Source: Haloferax sp. Q22
GTDB taxonomy: Archaea; Halobacteriota; Halobacteria; Halobacteriales; Haloferacaceae
NCBI RefSeq assembly: GCF_001482285.1
Contig: NZ_LOEP01000037.1
Coordinates: 186,001-250,000, forward strand
DNA length: 64,000 nucleotides
Direction: 5' to 3'
This document shows positions 1 to 6,442 of this stretch, in pieces. The stretch's first letter is position 1; each line of letters begins with the position of its first letter. Position numbers and translations under genes: made by a program. The notes under the pieces were generated by a model that was given only the letters and a program-made list of their open reading frames with translations, was not told the origin of the DNA and made no database searches.

Positions 1-66
1 ACGCCGTTCGGTCGGAGCCGGCCCGACGGCCTGCGTGCACCGTCTCGGGACCGGGGGTGAGCGCCC

Positions 67-1236
67 GTGGCGGTAATCGAGTCGCTCGTCGGAAACGGGC
101 TGTTCGTCCTGTTTCTCGCGGTGCTCGTCGGGATGGGTCTCGGCAAAATCAGTATCCGCGGCGTCAAGTTCGGCGTCGCGGGCCCGCTCTTCGCGGGGTT
201 GGTGCTCGGCCACTTCGGCTTCACCGTCCCCGACGCGTACAGCGGCCTCACGCTGGCGCTGTTCGTCGCCGCGGTCGGCCTCATCGCGGACCACGAAATC
301 GAGGGGACCGTCAAGGCGTACGGGCTCAACTTCGTCGCCGTCGCGGTGCTGATGCCAACCGTCGCGCTGGCGCTCACCTACGTCTGGACGCAGTTCGTCT
401 TCCCCAACGCGTCCACGCCGCTCATCATGGGGTCGTTCTCGGGCGCGCTGACGAGCAGTCCCGGACTGGGGTCGGCCATCGAGGCCCTCCCCGCGGCCGC
501 CCGGCAGGACTACCAAATCGGCCACTCCGTCGGCTACGTCGTCGGCGTCCTCGTCATCGTCGTGTTCCAGCAGTTGTACCCCGTCATCGCCCGACTGAAC
601 CTCGACGACGAAAAACGCCGTTTCGACGAGGCTATCGGCGGGACCGCCGACGACGCGGCGTCGGAGTCCTCCGTCTCAGAGGTGACGTTCAGCGTGATGG
701 GCTACGCGCTCGTCATCGTCGCTGGCGCGGTTGTCGGGTCGATTCCGATTCCGATGGGGCCGTTCGGCACGCCCTCGCTCGGGACAACTGGCGGCGTCCT
801 CGTCGCCGCGCTCGTCTTCGGCTACTTCGGCCGGGTCGGTCCCGTACCGACGCGCATGGACACGACCATCCTCTCGGAGATTCGGGCGTTCACGCTCGCG
901 ATGTTCCTCGCGGTCGTCGGCATCGGCGCCGGTGGCGGCTTCCTCGCGACCATCGCCGAGTACGGCCTCCAAATCGTGGCGGCCTCGGCGCTCACGAGCT
1001 TCGTCGCCATCCTCGCGGGCCTCGCGCTCACGCGGTACGTCTGGGGGATGGACTGGATTAGCGCCGCCGGCGGTATCACCGGCGGGCACACCGACACGAA
1101 GGGGCTCGCGGCCGCCGTCGACGCCACCGGCGCAGACGAGGTCGCGGCGGGCTACGGCAACACCTACCCCTTCGCGCTCCTGTTCATGGTCGTCTACGCG
1201 AAACTCCTCGTCATCGTCATCCCGCTCGCCGCGTAG
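67..1236 (+). CDS. AspT/YidE-like membrane transporter
   Basis: The 389-residue protein is mostly hydrophobic, with about ten predicted membrane segments and a polar loop near residues 180-205. The segment with SFSGALTSSPGLGSAIEAL, followed by a glycine-rich helix, resembles the repeated transmembrane domain of the AspT / YidE / YbjL putative antiporter family. Bacterial members usually carry two TrkA_C (RCK) domains between two membrane halves. None is visible here, so this is a stripped-down form. The start is GTG at 67, after the TGA at 58-60 that may end a gene lying mostly outside the window. Family membership is moderately sure; the substrate is unknown. Confidence 0.7.
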   Translation: MAVIESLVGNGLFVLFLAVLVGMGLGKISIRGVKFGVAGPLFAGLVLGHFGFTVPDAYSGLTLALFVAAVGLIADHEIEGTVKAYGLNFVAVAVLMPTVALALTYVWTQFVFPNASTPLIMGSFSGALTSSPGLGSAIEALPAAARQDYQIGHSVGYVVGVLVIVVFQQLYPVIARLNLDDEKRRFDEAIGGTADDAASESSVSEVTFSVMGYALVIVAGAVVGSIPIPMGPFGTPSLGTTGGVLVAALVFGYFGRVGPVPTRMDTTILSEIRAFTLAMFLAVVGIGAGGGFLATIAEYGLQIVAASALTSFVAILAGLALTRYVWGMDWISAAGGITGGHTDTKGLAAAVDATGADEVAAGYGNTYPFALLFMVVYAKLLVIVIPLAA

Positions 1237-1425
1237 CGAACCGTTGGGGTTGTCGTAGTGCGAGGTGTTTGACCGGCCACGACCCGTCCGCAGTCGGGCG
1301 TTCTCTCTCGTGGTCGCCCCGCCCTCGGGCCGCGGTCTGGGTCGCCGACGACCCTCCAGGGGCTGGCTCCCGCGCCGTGGTAATCGAGTCACCGATTGAT
1401 GCGCTCACGGCACGTCTTCTCACGT

Positions 1426-2016
1426 ATGAACGCGCACGCGAACATCGGTCCCGACCGCGCTCGCAAACACGAGCCCTTCCCGGCGTACGGGCCCGTGGAT
1501 GCGGCGCTCGGATTCGTCGTCTTCTACCTGTTTGTCGAGCGCGCGACCCCGACTATCGTCGAAACCCTGACGAGTGTCGTTCCCGGGATCTCGGCGTCGG
1601 CGGTCGGCTTCGGACTCGCGGCGTTCTTGTGGTTCATCTTCGTCGTGACGACGCTCGACCAACTTCGTCGACAACTCGCGGCGCTCGGGGTCGTCGCCGG
1701 GGACGCCGGCCGACCCGTCCGCGTAGAGTTGGGGCGGGCGGTCCCCACCACCCCGCGGCTTCTCGTGTACGCCGTCATATCCGTTGTCGGCGGCTCCATC
1801 GCCGTTCTCACGTTCGACCGCGCCGTCGACGCGGGCATCGCGTTCATCCGACTCGTCGTGGACCTCGGTGTCGGCGTATTCCCGTTCGGCGCGTTCCCGA
1901 TCGTCGAGTTCCTCGTCATGGTCGTCTTCTTCGTCTCGTTCGGCGCGGCGACGCACTCGCTCGATAGGGTCGTCATCGGGATCGTCAGGGCTGCATTCGC
2001 GATGGTCCGCCCGTAA
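1426..2016 (+). CDS. Uncharacterised multi-pass membrane protein
   Basis: The protein has about 196 residues and roughly four hydrophobic segments (around residues 25-45, 60-80, 110-135 and 145-175), separated by short charged loops. I do not recognise the family. The frame stays open upstream to TTG 1396 and ATG 1399, but I prefer ATG 1426, which begins MNAHANIGPD. Codon use is normal for the window. It lies between the AspT-like permease and the Tat lipoprotein cluster on the same strand, with about 90 bases to the next gene, so it may or may not belong to that cluster. Confidence 0.7.
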   Translation: MNAHANIGPDRARKHEPFPAYGPVDAALGFVVFYLFVERATPTIVETLTSVVPGISASAVGFGLAAFLWFIFVVTTLDQLRRQLAALGVVAGDAGRPVRVELGRAVPTTPRLLVYAVISVVGGSIAVLTFDRAVDAGIAFIRLVVDLGVGVFPFGAFPIVEFLVMVVFFVSFGAATHSLDRVVIGIVRAAFAMVRP

Positions 2017-2109
2017 ACCAGTCGGCAGACGCGACATTCTCTCTTACGAGACGTATCGAACCACAAGACTGTTATCCTAGTTTTCTGATTGACAGAGACG
2101 AGAGTCCCC

Positions 2110-2835
2110 ATGAAGCGCCGCACGTTCCTCCAACTGACCGGTCTCGGGGCCGCTGGCGGACTCGCCGGCTGTCTCGGTTCGAACTCCCCTCCCCCGCGAA
2201 AGTCGAGCGTCGTCTCCGACTTCGAGATCTCCGACGGCTCGCTCGTCGTCGACCTCGCCGACCAGACGTGGGTGATGTCCCGCTACGAAGCCGCCGACCA
2301 GTCGTCGCTGTCAGGGTTCGACCCGCAGTCGCTGGCCGCGCTCAGCCCCGTCGGGGTTGCGAGCGCGAAAGGCAAGAGCGGCGGCGGTGGCGGCCGCGGT
2401 GCGACCGGCCGCGGCACGGGTGGCTACGCCTCCGCCCCGCGGACGGTCCACGGCCACGCGTGGTACCACGGCGGCGACTACGCCGACGATTGGTACGAGG
2501 ACAACGCCGGCAAGGTGAACCGGTTCCCCGTCGGCGTCGCCGCGCTCGGCATCGCCTACCTCGGGTCGACCGCGGCGATGCGAGACGACGCGCCCGAGGC
2601 CGGCCCGGTCCCGTGGGACCGCGAGATACAGGACCCGAGCGGCACCGCCGAGTACGACATGTCGGACGGGAGCCAACTCGGTCGAGACGGCTGGTACCGC
2701 GTCGGCGCGCACATCGTCGGCGACGACGTGAACCACGACTTCCGCTGGGAGTGTTACGACCTCGAAGTCACCGACGGCATCGGTGACGCGGGGTACTCCA
2801 TCGAGGAAGAGTGGAAAGTCTCCCCGCGCATCTGA
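2110..2835 (+). CDS. Tat-exported lipoprotein with glycine-rich segment
   Basis: The N-terminus reads MKRRTFLQLT followed by a lipobox LAGC with Cys21. This is a classic haloarchaeal Tat lipoprotein signal, so the protein should be anchored on the outside of the membrane. TTG 2089 is also in frame, but ATG 2110 puts the twin arginines at the N-terminus. Around residues 85-105 there is a Gly/Lys/Arg-rich stretch, and the rest is Trp/Tyr-rich without a recognised domain. It opens a same-strand run leading to the spermidine-synthase-like gene. Its position suggests an envelope component of that system, perhaps the counterpart of the small lipoproteins found with bacterial versions; this is inference. 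Confidence 0.75.
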   Translation: MKRRTFLQLTGLGAAGGLAGCLGSNSPPPRKSSVVSDFEISDGSLVVDLADQTWVMSRYEAADQSSLSGFDPQSLAALSPVGVASAKGKSGGGGGRGATGRGTGGYASAPRTVHGHAWYHGGDYADDWYEDNAGKVNRFPVGVAALGIAYLGSTAAMRDDAPEAGPVPWDREIQDPSGTAEYDMSDGSQLGRDGWYRVGAHIVGDDVNHDFRWECYDLEVTDGIGDAGYSIEEEWKVSPRI

Positions 2836-2904
2836 GCGGGACGAACCACGACGGCGACCGCGGCGTCGTTGTCGCACACGCCGCGACCGACTCGCCCTCC
2901 ATCG

Positions 2905-4740
2905 ATGTCTGACACACGAACCGACACGGCGACGCTCCTGACGCTCACCTTCGTGGTGTCGTTCTGTAGCTTCGCCTACGAGTTCGTCTACTCCGAACTG
3001 CTGACGGTGATGTACGGCGGGACGGTCACCCAGTACGTCATCACGGTCGGGCTGTACTTCTTCAGCCTCGGCATCGGCGCGGCGCTCTCAGACGACCTCG
3101 ACGGCGCGAACCTCGGCGGGAACTTCTTCCGCACCGAGGTGCTTCTCGCGGCCGCCGCGCCCGCGGGCTTCCTGCTCATCGTCGGCCTCAACAGCGTCCG
3201 CATCCCGCAGGCGGTGCCCGCGGAGGTCATCTGGACCGTCGCCCGCCTCCCCGTCGTCGTCGTCGGGTTCCTCTCCGGGTTCGAACTCCCGCTTTTGACC
3301 CGCATGTTCGACGAACTCGACGACGACGAATCGGCGACGCCCTCGTGGCTCCGAACCGCCGGCACGCGAATCCACGATTTCGTCGTGGCCGCCGTCGGTA
3401 CCCTCTGGACCGTCGAGCGGACCGAGGGTCGCCGAAGCGGGCTGTCTGTCATCCTCGCGATGGACTACGTCGGCGGCCTCGCCGGTGCCGTCGTCTACGC
3501 CCGCGTCCTCTACCCGGGTATCGGCCTCATCCCGACGATATTCGTGTTGGCGCTCCTCAATGGAGTCGCCGCGCTCGTCTTCGTCGCTCATTTCGGCGAG
3601 TGGTCGTGGTGGCCCTTCAGCGGCGTCACCTCGTCCGCAAGACCCACCTCGTCCGCCAGCGCCGCACCCGGCGGGAACGCGACCGACAGCACCCGAACCG
3701 ACCGATCGCTCTCGGCCGCTCGGGTCTCGAAGACGCTTCTCGTGGTCTGCCTCCTTTTGACGGCGACCTACGCGGGCGTCGTCGCCAAGCACGATGTCGC
3801 GGACGAGCGTCTGTCGCAACTCTACCTCGAACAGCAGATCGAAAACGAGTACCCGCCGGGCGCGATGCGCGCGACGGTCACCTCGCAGGAAACGACCGCT
3901 TACCAGCACGTCATCCGGTACAATCGCACGTGGACCGGTACCGGCCCGAATCCGCACTTCGACGGGCGGACAGAGCAGTGTCTCCGCCTCGGCGCGGCCG
4001 TCCAACTCTGCGAGAGTTGGGCCGACAGCTACCATGAGGGGCTGGTCGACGTGCCGATGTCGCTGGTCGAACCCGGTCCCGAGACCAAGGTGCTCGTCGT
4101 CGGCGGCGGCGACTGGATCGCCATCAACCACCTGCGGGAGTATGGCGTCACCGTCGACCACGTCGACCTCGATGGCGAGTTCATGCGCGACGCGAAGACG
4201 GACCCGTTCTTCCGCCGCTGGCACGACGACGCCTACGAGTACGACCGGCTGAACACGACGGTCGCCGATGGCTACCGCTACCTTCAGGAGACGAACGAGA
4301 CGTACGACCTCGTGTTGCTCGACGTCCCCGGCGCGACCGACGACGACCTGCTCACGCTCTACTCGACCGAGTTCTACCGCTCCGTCCGGACCCACCTCTC
4401 CGAGGACGGCGTCGCGGTGACGTGGGGCTACTCGCCCGACGCCTACCCCGAACACCACAAGGCGTTCGTCAACACCGTCGGGGCAGCGGGCTTCACCCAA
4501 GAGCTTTCGTACTGGGTTCGCGAGGACCTCGACGACGACGGCGAGACCGAGCGCGTCGAGCAGTTCTACGTGCTCGCGCCCGGCGACCGCCCCCGGCTCA
4601 CCGGCGACGGCGCGACGCGGTACGTCCGCGCCCGCGAGGAGCACTACGACTCTGCCGAGTGGCACACGGTCCCGCACTACCGCGGCGTCCGCCAGAACTC
4701 CATCTTCCACCCGAACTACGACATCCTCGTCGACACCTGA
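2905..4740 (+). CDS. Membrane-anchored spermidine-synthase-like protein
   Basis: The protein has 611 residues in two parts. The first ~300 residues hold about seven membrane helices, beginning with the SFAYEFVYSELL...YG pattern typical of membrane-fused spermidine synthases. The C-terminal half is a Rossmann methyltransferase-like domain with SYHEGLVDVP near residue 376, VLVVGGGDW near 400, VDHVDLD, and YDLVLLDVPG. The family transfers aminopropyl groups to polyamines. GGGDG is altered to GGGDW and the usual D-x-x-DP end of the active site is not intact, so substrate or activity may differ. I chose ATG 2905 over the in-frame TTG 2869. The next gene starts only 6 bases after the stop, so the genes are probably co-transcribed. 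Confidence 0.85.
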   Translation: MSDTRTDTATLLTLTFVVSFCSFAYEFVYSELLTVMYGGTVTQYVITVGLYFFSLGIGAALSDDLDGANLGGNFFRTEVLLAAAAPAGFLLIVGLNSVRIPQAVPAEVIWTVARLPVVVVGFLSGFELPLLTRMFDELDDDESATPSWLRTAGTRIHDFVVAAVGTLWTVERTEGRRSGLSVILAMDYVGGLAGAVVYARVLYPGIGLIPTIFVLALLNGVAALVFVAHFGEWSWWPFSGVTSSARPTSSASAAPGGNATDSTRTDRSLSAARVSKTLLVVCLLLTATYAGVVAKHDVADERLSQLYLEQQIENEYPPGAMRATVTSQETTAYQHVIRYNRTWTGTGPNPHFDGRTEQCLRLGAAVQLCESWADSYHEGLVDVPMSLVEPGPETKVLVVGGGDWIAINHLREYGVTVDHVDLDGEFMRDAKTDPFFRRWHDDAYEYDRLNTTVADGYRYLQETNETYDLVLLDVPGATDDDLLTLYSTEFYRSVRTHLSEDGVAVTWGYSPDAYPEHHKAFVNTVGAAGFTQELSYWVREDLDDDGETERVEQFYVLAPGDRPRLTGDGATRYVRAREEHYDSAEWHTVPHYRGVRQNSIFHPNYDILVDT

Positions 4741-4746
4741 TCTCCC

Positions 4747-5277
4747 ATGCCCTCCCAACAACCTTCCACCACCGAACCGCCCGCCGGCTCCGACCCGTCT
4801 CCGCCGGTCGAGACACCAACGGAACTGTACTTCGGCTACAGCGCCGACGTGCCGGACCTGACGACCGTCGACGTGAAGACGGTCGCCCCGGCGACGCTCG
4901 CGGGCGAGCCGGCGGTTCTCACCGTCATCGGCGAGTCCCACTACATTGGCCTGCCGGCGCTCAACTTCCACGAGCTGTGTTCGTGCAAGCCGCTGCCGCA
5001 CGAACGGACGCACGAGACGCCGCTTTCCGTCGGGGCGGAGCGCGAGTTCAGCTTCGAGAGCGACCGACTCGACGCCCGAACGGTCGTCGAGGGTCGGCCA
5101 CTCGGCGACTTCCCCGGCCCGGACGACGCGACCGTCGCCTACCGGTTCGACCCGGACGCGTGGACCACCATCCGCGTCGGCGACGGCGGCTACGAGACGT
5201 ACCACACCTATCCGGAGTACGACCTCGCGCTGTACACCGAGACGACGATGACCCCCAAACGAGAGGCCCAGCGATGA
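4747..5277 (+). CDS. DUF2617-like protein
   Basis: This 176-residue soluble protein has a proline-rich N-terminus. A core segment reads VIGESHYIGL...NFHELCSC, which resembles the V-x-G-x-SH ... E-x-x-C pattern I associate with DUF2617. In bacteria DUF2617 genes sit beside spermidine synthase genes, which matches the neighbour here. No catalytic function is known for the family. The gene begins 6 bases after the spermidine-synthase-like gene. Its last 30 bases lie in a 26-bp tandem repeat, and its TGA overlaps an ATG (ATGA at 5274-5277) that opens a nine-codon ORF. The family call is from memory of motifs and needs a profile search. Confidence 0.7.
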   Translation: MPSQQPSTTEPPAGSDPSPPVETPTELYFGYSADVPDLTTVDVKTVAPATLAGEPAVLTVIGESHYIGLPALNFHELCSCKPLPHERTHETPLSVGAEREFSFESDRLDARTVVEGRPLGDFPGPDDATVAYRFDPDAWTTIRVGDGGYETYHTYPEYDLALYTETTMTPKREAQR

Positions 5278-5303
5278 CACCCGAACGACAGACCCAACGA
5301 TGA
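5246..5303 (+). repeat. 26-bp tandem repeat carrying three ATGs
   Basis: Two full imperfect copies (5246-5271 and 5272-5297) and the start of a third (from 5298) each begin CGATGAC. Their ATGs lie at 5248, 5274 and 5300. Because 26 is not a multiple of three, each copy reads in a different frame. The first lies inside the upstream gene, the second opens the ORF MTPERQTQR, and the third is the start of the downstream gene. Confidence 0.85.
5274..5303 (+). CDS. Nine-codon bridge ORF (possible coupling peptide)
   Basis: The ORF encodes MTPERQTQR. Its ATG overlaps the stop of the upstream gene as ATGA (5274-5277), and its own TGA overlaps the ATG of the downstream gene as ATGA (5300-5303). It arose from the 26-bp tandem duplication. 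A terminating ribosome could pass from gene to gene in two short steps. Whether it is translated is unknown. Confidence 0.35.
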   Translation: MTPERQTQR

Positions 5304-6271
5304 CCCGAAACGCCACCACCTACGACGGCGACGTGACGCTCAACGGCTCCGAACGACCTCCGGTCGAACTCCACGACCCCGCGGACGTGTTTGTCGGCGG
5401 CGCGAGCGTCGCCGGCGACCTCACCGTGCAGAATGCCGAGTACGTCTTCACCCACGCGCCGGTGACCGACGACGCGGCCGTCGGCGACGGGACGGCTGGC
5501 GACGCGGCCGTCGAGACCGAGATTCGCGGCAGCCTCGAAGACGGCTACGTCCAGTCGGTCGACGGCGACGTGCTCCTCGGCGACGCCGAAGACGTGTTCA
5601 TCGCGGCCGATGCCGCCGACGGAGCGGTCTCGGCACCCGGCGCGGAGAACGTCTACGCGGGCGAGGCGACGCCCGTCGCCGCCCCCGACGACTACGACGT
5701 GTCCACCTTCGGCTGGAAGCAGTCGGGGAGCGCGACCGACCCCGACACCGGCGTCTACGCGGTCGGCATGGCCCACGACATCGACCTCACGAAGGTCAAC
5801 TCCGACGTGGAACTCTACCTCGTCGGTCACGGTCACGAGGTACGAGTCGAGGGCCGGGGTGCGGCGGTCTCGATTCACTTCGTCGGCTACGACAACACCG
5901 TCAACGTCGGGCCGTACCTCGCGTCGAGCGTCGAGACCGACACCGGCTTCGACAACGCGGTCGACGCTGACCCATATCCAGCGGAGGACCTCGTCGAGAT
6001 GTCCAGAAGCGAGGCCTACTCGAACGCCGGGTTCGGCCGCCGGAAGGTGACGTTCCAAGAGCCGGCCAACGGCGACGAGTGGTGTCCGAACTGCGGCAAG
6101 CCCGCCGAGGCCATCATCGAGCGCCACCAGATGGAGGCCTTCTTCCTCTTCGGCTGGCCGCTTTGGACCTTTGAACAGAGCACCAATCCCGCCCGCGAGT
6201 GCGAACACTGCTCGCCCAACGCGATTCACGCCGAACTCTCGGCGTCCGAGCGCCGCGAGATATTCGACTGA
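5300..6271 (+). CDS. Bactofilin-like repetitive protein with C-terminal zinc ribbon
   Basis: The 323-residue protein begins with about 230 residues of short beta-like repeats (VFVGGASVAGDLTVQNAEYVF, DVLLGDAEDVFIAADAADGA and similar). This suggests a beta-solenoid of the bactofilin / polymer-forming type. Near residues 258-312 there is a split zinc ribbon with CPNC and CEHC pairs about 40 residues apart, enclosing an aromatic hydrophobic stretch (FFLFGWPLWTF). It has no signal peptide, so it is probably cytoplasmic or membrane-associated. Its start is fixed by the ATGA overlap with the bridge ORF. It belongs to the spermidine-synthase-like cluster. The fold is inferred from sequence pattern only. 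Confidence 0.65.
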   Translation: MTRNATTYDGDVTLNGSERPPVELHDPADVFVGGASVAGDLTVQNAEYVFTHAPVTDDAAVGDGTAGDAAVETEIRGSLEDGYVQSVDGDVLLGDAEDVFIAADAADGAVSAPGAENVYAGEATPVAAPDDYDVSTFGWKQSGSATDPDTGVYAVGMAHDIDLTKVNSDVELYLVGHGHEVRVEGRGAAVSIHFVGYDNTVNVGPYLASSVETDTGFDNAVDADPYPAEDLVEMSRSEAYSNAGFGRRKVTFQEPANGDEWCPNCGKPAEAIIERHQMEAFFLFGWPLWTFEQSTNPARECEHCSPNAIHAELSASERREIFD

Positions 6272-6290
6272 CGCCGACGACGGTCCGAAG

Positions 6291-6299
6291 ATATATATC
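6291..6299 (+). promoter_or_regulatory. TATA box before the pentapeptide-channel gene
   Basis: An ATATATAT element stands out in GC-rich DNA 144 bases before the channel gene. Transcription from about 6320 would give an untranslated leader near 120 nt, long for a haloarchaeon. A 47-codon Arg-rich ORF (6313-6456) overlaps the channel start but begins slightly upstream of the expected transcript start. Confidence 0.5.
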
Positions 6300-6442
6300 A
6301 AAACACCAGACAATGTTGCACATACGACTGTCCGCGCGTTCGAACGTCGCCCCGACGACCGAACGCACCCGCCGGGTCCGCACCCGCAACCGTATCCGCC
6401 ACACCCGCTGTCCCCGGCACACCCGTCCACCCCTCCCCAGCC

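Noticed and set aside
1-60. Possible 3' end of an upstream gene (open frame to TGA at 58-60)
   Set aside because: Twenty codons without recognisable features are not enough to call a gene, although GC-rich third positions are compatible with coding.
3088-5319. A 743-codon open frame on the minus strand over the spermidine-synthase-like gene
   Set aside because: High GC leaves antisense frames open. The translation is low-complexity (Val/Arg/Asp/Gly) without motifs, while the plus strand has clear domains.
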